In this document: one piece after another, positions 1 through 5,913 of the stretch
Numbering within the stretch: position 1 is the first letter of the stretch
How the letters are laid out: each line of letters starts with the position of its first letter
Source of the DNA: an uncultured Methanobrevibacter sp.
GTDB lineage: Archaea; Methanobacteriota; Methanobacteria; Methanobacteriales; Methanobacteriaceae
Length of the DNA: 6,673 nt
NCBI RefSeq assembly: GCF_937898925.1
Contig: NZ_CALDKF010000064.1
Span: 1 to 6,673 of the forward strand
Reading direction: 5' to 3'
Made by a program: the position numbers and the translations under genes
Notes under the pieces: generated by a model
Databases searched by the model: none
What the model was told of the DNA's origin: nothing
Seen by the model: only the letters and a program-made list of their open reading frames with translations

Positions 1-553
1 TTTCAAATTGTGATTGCCATTGTGCAAATAAAGTGGTTGAATCCATCTGCTGAATAAGTCCCTGAACAAATCCACATAAATTGCTATTTCCTCTGGTATC
101 AGTGATAAGTGCTGTAGTAATTGCTGTGATCTGTTTTGGAACACTAATTTGTGCAAGGCATAATTCATATCTTGTAGAAGTTCTTGTCATAGAAGGTGCA
201 GTTGGTGTAGATGCCAATGTTCCTTTTTTAACTTCAATACCCATTTCCCTTGCATCAAAATCAACATAGAATACAACAGCATCTATTCTATTAAGCAAAA
301 CATCAGATGAATCAATTGCCAATGTCAAATCAGCTGTGTTAATCATCTTATGACCATTAATCCAGCCTTGACCAGTTCCAACAATAACATTCATTCCTGA
401 ACCGGCACGAACCTGAAGTTGTGTTGATGGATTAGGAAATACACCATTACCCACTAACTTATCAAGATAAGATGTCACATCTTCAGCATTATAAACCCTG
501 TCATATTCTCCACCTGATTCTACTGCATTAAAAAAATAACCTAAAATTGCCAT
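1..553 (-). CDS. Probable baseplate or tail-fibre protein, N-terminal part (3' end outside window)
   Basis: An open frame of 184 codons runs from ATG at 553 (MAILGYFFNAVESGGEYDRV) to the window edge with no stop. The protein reads on through YNAEDVTSYLDKLVGNGVF, then LQVRAGSGMNVIVGTGQGWI, then LLNRIDAVVFYVDFDARE, TPTAPSMTRTSTRYELCLA, and ITDTRGNSNLCGFVQGLI. This N-terminal module (an FN-x-V start, YNAEDV near the N terminus, a glycine-rich beta region with AGSGM-x-V-x-VGTG, a LNRIDAVV strand and ITDTRGN-x-x-LCG) is common in Clostridia prophages just downstream of the hub gene. There it forms the attachment part of a baseplate or receptor-binding protein. After residue about 170 a helical segment (QQMDSTTLFAQWQSQF) looks like a linker towards the missing C-terminal region. 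No formal family name is assigned with certainty. Position and start signal are solid; function is inferred. Confidence 0.7.
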   Translation of the reverse strand, partial: MAILGYFFNAVESGGEYDRVYNAEDVTSYLDKLVGNGVFPNPSTQLQVRAGSGMNVIVGTGQGWINGHKMINTADLTLAIDSSDVLLNRIDAVVFYVDFDAREMGIEVKKGTLASTPTAPSMTRTSTRYELCLAQISVPKQITAITTALITDTRGNSNLCGFVQGLIQQMDSTTLFAQWQSQFE

Positions 554-562
554 GTCTTATAA

Positions 563-570
563 CCACCTTT
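563..570 (-). promoter_or_regulatory. Ribosome binding site of baseplate/fibre gene
   Basis: AAAGGTGG on the minus strand begins directly after the TAG stop of the preceding gene and ends 9 nt before the ATG at 553-551. It supports this start for the gene that runs off the window. Confidence 0.75.
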
Positions 571-1608
571 CTAAATTCCAAATGTTGGAAGAATTGAATA
601 TTCACCTGTTTCATCAACAGATTCTATAACTTCTACTAATCTACTATTAACTACAATTCCCCATCTTTGATTTTCTATAACACATAAATCACCCAAAAAT
701 ACATCCTCACGATATTTAACATTGTCAAAATATACACTACCAGTAAAGGCTGTGGTGTACTTAGTCAGGGAATCTTTACCAGATGCTTCAAGTAGTTTGT
801 TATAATCACTCAGTGGGATTTCTCCACCATTACTTTGAATCTGTCTTTCATCCTTATAGACTTCATATCTTCCAAGTCCTGTTTCACCAGATGAAACCCA
901 TAATGCTTTTCTATCAAGTCCATCACCTTCACCAGCTACCCACACAGCTGTTGAAATATCCTTATAACATTCTTCATACTGTGAAGACAAAAGATTGTCA
1001 TATTGATCTGAAAATATAACCCAAGGATTTTCATCCTGGTCATAGGTCCTATCTTCACCCTTATACAACTTAAATACAAACTGATTAGATGAATTCATAG
1101 TGACTTTAAATCCCACACCATAAACCATGCAGATTTCTGAAACTGTTTCCAAAAGATTATCACCTGTAAACTGTGTGTCAATCTTATCAGTAAATGAAGA
1201 AGAATCTATGATAAAATTATTTATCTTCCTAGCACTTATAACAGGATTAACCAAACAAGAATTAACAAGTGCTTCAATACAATTACTTAATCGACCACTA
1301 CAGTTTGTTTGTGGTGCTATGATTCTTCTTCCAAGTATTGATTGAAGAAATCTACCGGTTACAGTCATTGTTTCTTCAAGATCTTCATTTCTATTAATGA
1401 TTATATCTTCTATTATACCCACATTTTCGTCATCATCCCTTATGATATAAAAATCTTTTTTAATCAGGTTAATGTTTTTAGCATTAACAGGAATAACAAG
1501 TTCAAAATCACCAGTATTGTAATAGCGTGAAGTCCAAATGAATGATATATATTCATCAATAGCAGCTAATCTTGTGAAGTTTGTGTTCATAATAATTGGA
1601 ATCATCAT
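571..1608 (-). CDS. Siphovirus ReqiPepy6 gp37-like tail/baseplate protein (probable tail hub)
   Basis: A 345-residue protein, MMIPIIMNTNFTRLAAIDEY. It matches the ReqiPepy6 gp37-like family: W-x-x-RYYNTGDFELVIP at about residues 25-40, an IIEDI strand with acidic neighbours at 65-70, and GRFLQSILGRRII at 85-97. Later come DRKALWVSSG and GLGRYEVYKDERQI, and the protein ends EYSILPTFGI. Members sit directly after Dit in many Firmicutes and actinobacterial siphophages, where a Tal/gp27-like hub would be. A role as the trimeric hub closing the tail tip is therefore likely but inferred from position and family. No catalytic motif or peptidoglycan hydrolase domain is visible, and at 345 residues it lacks the long C-terminal extension of enzymatic Tal proteins. 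It ends in TAG at 573-571, which abuts the next ribosome binding site. Confidence 0.85.
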   Translation of the reverse strand: MMIPIIMNTNFTRLAAIDEYISFIWTSRYYNTGDFELVIPVNAKNINLIKKDFYIIRDDDENVGIIEDIIINRNEDLEETMTVTGRFLQSILGRRIIAPQTNCSGRLSNCIEALVNSCLVNPVISARKINNFIIDSSSFTDKIDTQFTGDNLLETVSEICMVYGVGFKVTMNSSNQFVFKLYKGEDRTYDQDENPWVIFSDQYDNLLSSQYEECYKDISTAVWVAGEGDGLDRKALWVSSGETGLGRYEVYKDERQIQSNGGEIPLSDYNKLLEASGKDSLTKYTTAFTGSVYFDNVKYREDVFLGDLCVIENQRWGIVVNSRLVEVIESVDETGEYSILPTFGI

Positions 1609-1611
1609 AAC

Positions 1612-2466
1612 TTATACCCCTTCATACAAGTTGTTATGCTTGAATGTAATATTTAAATCAGCATCCTGACCTGTTCCAACTTCATAGACAAATGTGTCAC
1701 CATTAGGTGATAATTGAAGCCATGTTGAACCTTGTATAACATAGTTAAAAATATTAGATTCAACACCACTTCTTAATAATGTTGCTGTCTTTTGTCCTGG
1801 TCTTGTATCAAGTGTGATTAAATCACCCTGTTCCATGTCAATATCCAACCCTATATATTCTTGTGTAACATAGTTAAATATCTTAGGATCAGAAACATTT
1901 TGTGCTGCATACATTTCAATTATCATTCCACATTCAACATCACCATCATTTTCAATGCTAATACCTGTTTCATTGTTTATGTATGACATAACAAGTTCAG
2001 GTGTTTCAGTGGATGCAAAAGGAAAATGAAAAGCCTTAACAATATTCCTAAGTTCATTTACAATCATTTGTGCTTCCTTGAAAAATGGTGAAGGACAAAC
2101 AATAGCACAAGTCACTATTTGTTTCATTTCAAAATAATCTATATTGATGCTTTCAATGTAACCTTCAACATATACATTTCTATAATCACCAATATATGTC
2201 ATTTTTACATACTGTTTGGCTTTAAGCACCTTATATACTTCTATTCTGTTTTTAGCTGCTTCATATTCAATAGCAAATGCAATATTAATATACCTGACAT
2301 TTAGCTTTGATGAATTGAATTTTGCACCATCCATCAAAGCTATGTCAGATAAGTTGATTGTGGCATCTGGGGGATTCAAGCCTTCAATCCGGGTGACAGT
2401 AAATGCAGAATTAGAAGCAAAGTTTATTTTATCCCCTGTTTTATTTTCAAGAATTAATTCAAACAT
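1612..2466 (-). CDS. dit: Distal tail protein (Dit), siphovirus tail component family
   Basis: Dit forms the hexameric ring at the tail tip that joins the tube to the baseplate hub and carries receptor-binding proteins. The 284-residue product is close to the length of a classical Dit (SPP1 gp19.1 is about 250), so there is no room for a large carbohydrate-binding insertion. The N-terminal half (FELILENKTGDKINF, TRIEGLNPPDATINLSD, VEGYIESINIDYFE and CPSPFF at about 124-129) fits the ring-forming domain. The C-terminal half from about 165 (IENDGDVECGMIIEMYA, ITLDTRPGQKTATLL, GSTWLQLSPNGDTFVYEVG) fits the galectin-like beta sandwich. The start ATG at 2466 lies 8 nt inside the tape measure gene and is preceded by GTGAGG. 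The TAA at 1614-1612 is 3 nt from the next gene. Assignment rests on motif recognition plus the position after the tape measure. Confidence 0.92.
   Translation of the reverse strand: MFELILENKTGDKINFASNSAFTVTRIEGLNPPDATINLSDIALMDGAKFNSSKLNVRYINIAFAIEYEAAKNRIEVYKVLKAKQYVKMTYIGDYRNVYVEGYIESINIDYFEMKQIVTCAIVCPSPFFKEAQMIVNELRNIVKAFHFPFASTETPELVMSYINNETGISIENDGDVECGMIIEMYAAQNVSDPKIFNYVTQEYIGLDIDMEQGDLITLDTRPGQKTATLLRSGVESNIFNYVIQGSTWLQLSPNGDTFVYEVGTGQDADLNITFKHNNLYEGV
1617..1621 (-). promoter_or_regulatory. Ribosome binding site of gp37-like gene, inside dit 3' end
   Basis: AGGGG on the minus strand ends 8 nt before the ATG at 1608-1606 and is formed by the last sense codons of dit (gaa ggg gta taa). 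Ribosomes ending dit would be placed for reinitiation. A second ATG follows directly (1605-1603), but the spacing favours the first. Confidence 0.7.
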
Positions 2467-5203
2467 GGCCTAACCTCACTTTTGAGCTGAACAACAAGTT
2501 GTTTGTTTCTCTGTATAAAGTCAAATTGTCAACTGGCTTAGCAGAATTGATAGTCTGGTTAAATGTAACATTCTGTGTTGATGATCCACTCTTTTTACTG
2601 TTGCTATGACCACCACTACTTGATGTGACATTATTAGACTGATTGCTAATATCTGTCTTAAGTTCATTCATAGCACCATTGATAGTTGTTTTCATATCCT
2701 GAAGACTTGAAGGCATATCATCTTTGATACCTTCAGCAACACCCTTGGTTAACCACTTACCAACCTTGTCACGCATTGCCTTAGATGGTGACTTAATTCC
2801 AAATGCATCTTTAAAGAATTGAATTACATTACCAGTCCAACCATTGATTTTATCTTTAATCCAATCTGTTGAACCTGAAATACCATCCCAAATACCTTTA
2901 ACCATATCTGATCCTATGCTATTAAATTTAGCCTTAATTTCATTTATATATTTAAAAAGGTTTTCTGTACTATTAACAACACCATCTTTTATACCATTAA
3001 TGATAGTTTTACCAACTGATAACCAATCATATGAAGCAAAAGAATCTCTAATTTGCTGTGAACACAGTCCTACACCTAAAACTAATTCTTTTAACAGTCT
3101 TGGAAGATTTTCACCAAGTGCTGAAATAAGTCTATCGAATATCTGGAATGACATTTCATTTAATCTTGGAAGCTCTTTTAAGATTGTAAACACTACTTCA
3201 GGAATCAATTTTGCGACCATATTAAGAAGATTTGGAAGTTCATCTGTGAATCCTTCAAGAATTGTAATTACAATATCAACACCAGCTGATATTAATTGTG
3301 GCATAGCTCTTAAAAGTGCTTGAAGTAAACTTTTAACCAGTTTAGGCATTTCCTTAATTAATATAGGTAATGACTTAGTAATGCCATTTACAAGTGCTTG
3401 AATTAAGTTTAAGGCTGCATCCAACATTGCGTTTGAATTATCAACTATCACTTGCACTAATTGCATAACTAAATCAACCATCATAGGAATCAAATCTTCA
3501 AGTAATGCACTGGAAGAATTAAGAATACTTATAATAGTGTCAATTATAAACTGAAGTGATTCTGGTAATACCTCAACAGCTTCTTCCATTAAACTTTTTA
3601 TTAATCCAGGTATAACAGATAATATTTCTGGAATTGTCTGTTTTAAACTATCACCAATGGTTTTAAAAACACTCACAAGTTGTGGAACACCTTCTGATAC
3701 AAGATCAGGAATCATTCCTAATACTTCAGGAACAAACTTTTCAAGAAGACCTACAATTGTCTTACCAATACCACTAACAGTTGTTTTAAGTCTTGGAATT
3801 ATGTTTGTACCAAAGTTAGTTACTGCAGACATAAAGTCTTCCAACAATGCATCAAAATCAGCACCATCATCAGCCATACCTACAAGCAAATTAGACCAAG
3901 CTGCCTTAGTCATATTAAGTGAACCTGTAATTGTTGTAGATGCTTCTTCAGCTGTTTTACCTAAAACACCATACTTATCTGCAGTTTTTTCCAAGATGTC
4001 AAGAATATCAGCTGATGATAATTCTTTTACATCATCAACCATATATCCGGCATCCTTTGCTGCTTCCAAGAATCCTTCCTGTGTTCCCTTGATACCAATA
4101 TTTAAGTTATCAATATAGTTAAATGATCCTTTTAATGCCCAGTTAACAGCATTAGCAGCTGTTTCAAATGAATAGCCAAATGTATTAGCCAAGTCACTGT
4201 TTAAGGTCATTAATCTGTTTGTTGCATCAATAGCTTCATTCTGATCTTCAATGTCAGTTTTCATTAAAGGATAAGTTGATGAAAATGCTGTGAAATAGTC
4301 ATTCTGTGACATAGTTAAGTTTTCCCATGCCTTTGCTGACATTTCAAGCACCTTATCAATCTGTTCTGATCCAGTTTCAATGCCACCAAACATTGATTCA
4401 ATACCACCTACTAACTGTTCATATTCAGCATATGAAGCAATAGCTTGTTTGCCGGTATCAAGCATTGTTTGACCAACCTTAACAAGTCCATCAATCACCA
4501 TTGTGATTCCTTCTGTTACAAGGTTAGCCATAACACCTTTAAGCACTGTAAATCCACCTGATAAAGTGGATGTTGATTCTGATGCCTGGTTAGATGCATC
4601 ACTTACATTATTAAGTGACTTATCATATTCATTAGCTGATTCTGATGCTTCAGCTAATTTCTTTTTATTATCAGCCAAACTTCCTGATAATGTTTCTATT
4701 TGATTTGCAAGTGACTTAGCTTCTTTAGAGTGCTTACCATACTGACCAACAGTATCAACATAAGCCTTCTTAAGTGATTCAAGTTCTGCTTCCTGTTTCT
4801 TAACAGTATTAGTCAAACTTGATTCTTCAGCTTGCATTTCTTTCAGTTTTTTAGTGTATGTATTAATAGAAGCTTCAGTCTTATTAACTGCAGCTTTCTG
4901 GTTTTCAATCTGGATTTTAAGTCTTTGTGCTTCAGCTGAATCTTCACCTAAAGTGTCTGCAACAATTGCATATTGTTTCTGTAATTGCTGAAGAATAGAT
5001 TTCTGTTGTGGAAGCGTTTTGTTTAACTGACTAAGTTTTGCTTCCAACCCATTTGCACTTGTTTGCCACTTATCCATTCCGGCTGTGGCTGCTTTGAATT
5101 CAGCATTAGCCAATGAAATAGATCTTTTAGCATCTTGCATGGCTGATTTTAACTGTGATATATCAACCTTCCATTTCATTGTAGATTCATTATTCTTAGC
5201 CAT
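2459..5203 (-). CDS. Tail tape measure protein, TP901-1 type
   Basis: The protein sets tail length and is ejected with the DNA. With ATG at 5203 (MAKNNESTMKWKVDISQL) it has 914 residues. By the usual rule of about 0.15 nm per residue, this suggests a tail near 135-140 nm (inference). Residues about 10-210 are long coiled coil rich in K, E, Q and A. About 255-480 is the conserved TP901-type core, with YAEYEQLVGGIESMFGG, NDYFTAFSSTYPLMK and ALKGSFNYIDNLNIGIKG. About 480-715 is a hydrophobic helical stretch with recurrent P-x-L/I/V turns (IPEILSVIPGLIKSL, LPILIKEMPKLVKSL, MPQLI, LPNLL). Near 799 comes FGIKSPSKAMRDKVGKWL, a typical tape measure signature, then a Ser/Asn/Gly-rich linker and a conserved-looking end (NVTFNQTINSAKPVDNLTLYRETNNLLF). 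I see no muramidase or peptidase motif. The gene overlaps dit by 8 nt and follows the chaperones, as expected. Confidence 0.95.
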   Translation of the reverse strand: MAKNNESTMKWKVDISQLKSAMQDAKRSISLANAEFKAATAGMDKWQTSANGLEAKLSQLNKTLPQQKSILQQLQKQYAIVADTLGEDSAEAQRLKIQIENQKAAVNKTEASINTYTKKLKEMQAEESSLTNTVKKQEAELESLKKAYVDTVGQYGKHSKEAKSLANQIETLSGSLADNKKKLAEASESANEYDKSLNNVSDASNQASESTSTLSGGFTVLKGVMANLVTEGITMVIDGLVKVGQTMLDTGKQAIASYAEYEQLVGGIESMFGGIETGSEQIDKVLEMSAKAWENLTMSQNDYFTAFSSTYPLMKTDIEDQNEAIDATNRLMTLNSDLANTFGYSFETAANAVNWALKGSFNYIDNLNIGIKGTQEGFLEAAKDAGYMVDDVKELSSADILDILEKTADKYGVLGKTAEEASTTITGSLNMTKAAWSNLLVGMADDGADFDALLEDFMSAVTNFGTNIIPRLKTTVSGIGKTIVGLLEKFVPEVLGMIPDLVSEGVPQLVSVFKTIGDSLKQTIPEILSVIPGLIKSLMEEAVEVLPESLQFIIDTIISILNSSSALLEDLIPMMVDLVMQLVQVIVDNSNAMLDAALNLIQALVNGITKSLPILIKEMPKLVKSLLQALLRAMPQLISAGVDIVITILEGFTDELPNLLNMVAKLIPEVVFTILKELPRLNEMSFQIFDRLISALGENLPRLLKELVLGVGLCSQQIRDSFASYDWLSVGKTIINGIKDGVVNSTENLFKYINEIKAKFNSIGSDMVKGIWDGISGSTDWIKDKINGWTGNVIQFFKDAFGIKSPSKAMRDKVGKWLTKGVAEGIKDDMPSSLQDMKTTINGAMNELKTDISNQSNNVTSSSGGHSNSKKSGSSTQNVTFNQTINSAKPVDNLTLYRETNNLLFSSKVRLGHV
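2474..2479 (-). promoter_or_regulatory. Ribosome binding site of dit, inside tape measure gene
   Basis: GTGAGG on the minus strand ends 7 nt before the ATG at 2466-2464. It lies within the final codons of the tape measure gene, whose TGA (2461-2459) falls after the dit start. This suggests translational coupling. Confidence 0.75.
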
Positions 5204-5211
5204 TGTTACTA

Positions 5212-5215
5212 CCTC
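5212..5215 (-). promoter_or_regulatory. Ribosome binding site of tape measure gene
   Basis: GAGG on the minus strand ends 8 nt before the ATG at 5203-5201. It sets the start there rather than at the in-frame TTG at 5227, which would put the Shine-Dalgarno inside the coding region. Confidence 0.75.
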
Positions 5216-5217
5216 AA

Positions 5218-5798
5218 TTAATACCAATTGTCATTAGTTGCTTGTCTTCTGATGTGAAGATTTCCGTCTTTATCTCTCCAAGCTCTATCATTGGATTTAA
5301 GTCCATTGGATTTTCTGTTCTTACTGTTTATCCAGTGAAGAAGTTTAACCACTTCACCAAACTTTTCCCTTCTTACCATAAAAGGTGTTAGTGATTGGTA
5401 TTTTTGACACAAGTTGTCAGCCAGGTCAAAAAAGATGTTAGATAAAGAATCGGCAACGGCATCATTAGATCCGTTGCCGTCTATTAGTTTTTTGATTTAA
5501 AAGAATCCTGAACATAACCAAACAGTTCAACAAACATTGGAATTAATTCCTTAAGCTTGATGTATCTTAATTCTTCTTTGGTCAGTCCTTCTGAAGCAAA
5601 GATGTCAAGAATCAGGTCTTCAATCTTGCCCCTATTTGCTACTATCAGTTTCAATAACTCAGTGTCATTATTCAAACTTTCAAGTCCATTATCCAAAACA
5701 TCAAGAATGTCCTGGATTGTTCCATACATAATGTCATATGAATCTATCTCATATGTCTTCTTTATAGTTTTCTGATCTGAATAAATATTCAATGTCAT
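5218..5798 (-). CDS. Tail assembly chaperone, frameshifted long form (gpGT-like fusion)
   Basis: This is the -1 frameshift product. It reads the 104 residues of the short chaperone through AAC at 5489-5487, slips back one base, and continues with CTA (5487-5485) to TAA at 5220-5218. That adds 89 residues, for 193 in total. The extension begins LIDGNGSNDAVADSLSNIFF and continues through LTPFMVRREKFGEVVKLLHW to a basic tail ending RRQATNDNWY. It has no good start of its own: the first TTG (5412) and ATG (5379) lack Shine-Dalgarno sequences, and the frame is closed by TAA at 5499-5497, just upstream of the slip site. In lambda the equivalent gpGT links the tape measure, through the G part, to tube subunits, through the T part, and the G:GT ratio matters. 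The extension stops 14 nt before the tape measure start. The fusion is a sequence-based inference, not an observed protein. Confidence 0.85.
5451..5493 (-). promoter_or_regulatory. Programmed -1 ribosomal frameshift site (slippery A AAA AAC plus hairpin)
   Basis: On the minus strand A AAA AAC spans 5493-5487 in the correct phase (tcA AAA AAC). The zero-frame stops TAA TAG follow immediately at 5486-5481. After a 7-nt spacer (5486-5480), CGGCAACGG (5479-5471) pairs perfectly with CCGTTGCCG (5459-5451) across an 11-nt loop. Seven of the nine pairs are G-C in otherwise AT-rich DNA. Heptamer type, spacer length and downstream structure all match known -1 frameshift signals. The overlap window between the -1 frame stop (5499-5497) and the zero-frame stop contains just this heptamer. 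Confidence 0.88.
5484..5798 (-). CDS. Tail assembly chaperone, short form (gpG-like)
   Basis: A 104-residue acidic, largely helical protein starting MTLNIYSDQKTIKKTYEIDSYD. It lies between the tube protein and the tape measure, the fixed position of the siphophage tail assembly chaperone. Proteins of this class coat the tape measure protein and recruit tube subunits during tail assembly, and they are absent from the finished virion. The N-terminal pattern (NIYS, then KTYE-x-DSYDIMYGTIQDIL) resembles Firmicutes phage chaperones. The ATG at 5798 is chosen over an upstream TTG because of a well-placed GAAAGGAAGG. The last codons are tca aaa aac followed by TAA TAG. That sequence is a -1 slippery heptamer, so a fraction of ribosomes should bypass this stop and make the longer product. 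The role is inferred from position, length, composition and the frameshift signal. Confidence 0.85.
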   Translation of the reverse strand: MTLNIYSDQKTIKKTYEIDSYDIMYGTIQDILDVLDNGLESLNNDTELLKLIVANRGKIEDLILDIFASEGLTKEELRYIKLKELIPMFVELFGYVQDSFKSKN

Positions 5799-5806
5799 TT
5801 CTATTG

Positions 5807-5816
5807 CCTTCCTTTC
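5807..5816 (-). promoter_or_regulatory. Ribosome binding site of tail chaperone gene
   Basis: On the minus strand GAAAGGAAGG ends 8 nt before the ATG at 5798-5796. This decides the start. A TTG at 5828 would add ten residues but lies upstream of this Shine-Dalgarno and has no site of its own. Confidence 0.8.
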
Positions 5817-5837
5817 TTTATATGGCAAAGTGGGTAA

Positions 5838-5871
5838 TCTTGATTGAAGACAACAGCGAAAAAAATCAAGA
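5838..5871. repeat. 8-bp inverted repeat in the tube-chaperone gap
   Basis: On the plus strand TCTTGATT (5838-5845) is matched by AATCAAGA (5864-5871), a perfect 8-bp stem around an 18-nt loop. The gap between the tube stop (5914) and chaperone start (5798) is 115 nt, by far the longest non-coding stretch here. On the transcribed strand the T-run lies in the loop beside the 5' arm rather than after the stem, so it is not an intrinsic terminator. It may be an mRNA hairpin that affects processing or stability, or it may be chance in AT-rich DNA. Confidence 0.3.
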
Positions 5872-5873
5872 AA

Positions 5874-5887
5874 TATGATGCATCATA
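5874..5887. repeat. 14-bp perfect palindrome TATGATGCATCATA
   Basis: TATGATG followed directly by CATCATA is identical on both strands over 14 bp, 26 nt downstream of the tube gene stop. As RNA it could form only a 5-bp AU-rich stem with a TGCA loop, followed on the transcribed strand by TTTCTTGATTTTTTT. That makes a weak terminator or attenuator between the highly expressed tube gene and the chaperones possible. A dimeric DNA-binding protein site is an alternative. Neither is demonstrated. Confidence 0.3.
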
Positions 5888-5913
5888 CTGTCCCCACTAT
5901 GTCTATTATTAAA

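Noticed and set aside
81..269. A 62-codon plus-strand frame beginning with a hydrophobic, signal-like stretch
   Set aside because: It is antisense to the baseplate/fibre gene, which has a good ribosome binding site and a recognisable protein sequence.
2844..3323. A 159-codon open frame on the plus strand
   Set aside because: It lies wholly antisense to the hydrophobic middle of the tape measure gene, has no Shine-Dalgarno, and reads as low-complexity Ser/Leu/Ile protein typical of a complementary-strand shadow.
3657..4118. A 153-codon open frame on the plus strand
   Set aside because: It is antisense to the conserved tape measure core, with no start signal and no recognisable motif.
5218..5412. 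A stand-alone 64-residue gene
   Set aside because: The start would be a TTG without a Shine-Dalgarno, and the same frame stays open upstream to the frameshift site, so it is treated as part of the fusion product.
5451..5479. The GC-rich hairpin as an intrinsic transcription terminator
   Set aside because: On the minus strand no T-run follows the stem. On the plus strand the T-run begins about 8 nt after the stem and no plus-strand gene ends there. Position and spacing fit a frameshift stimulator much better.
5460..5479. Pseudoknot between the hairpin loop and downstream sequence
   Set aside because: Only a 4-nt match (GATG in the loop with CATC downstream) was found by eye, too weak to claim; the simple stem-loop is sufficient.
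5799..5828. A TTG start giving the chaperone ten more residues
   Set aside because: The strong GAAAGGAAGG lies inside this stretch, correctly spaced for the ATG at 5798, and the extra residues (LPYKERKAIE) are just the translated ribosome binding site region.
5799..5913. A promoter in front of the chaperone gene
   Set aside because: TTGATT-like hexamers occur on the transcribed strand, but no -10-like sequence lies at proper spacing, and the operon layout does not need one.
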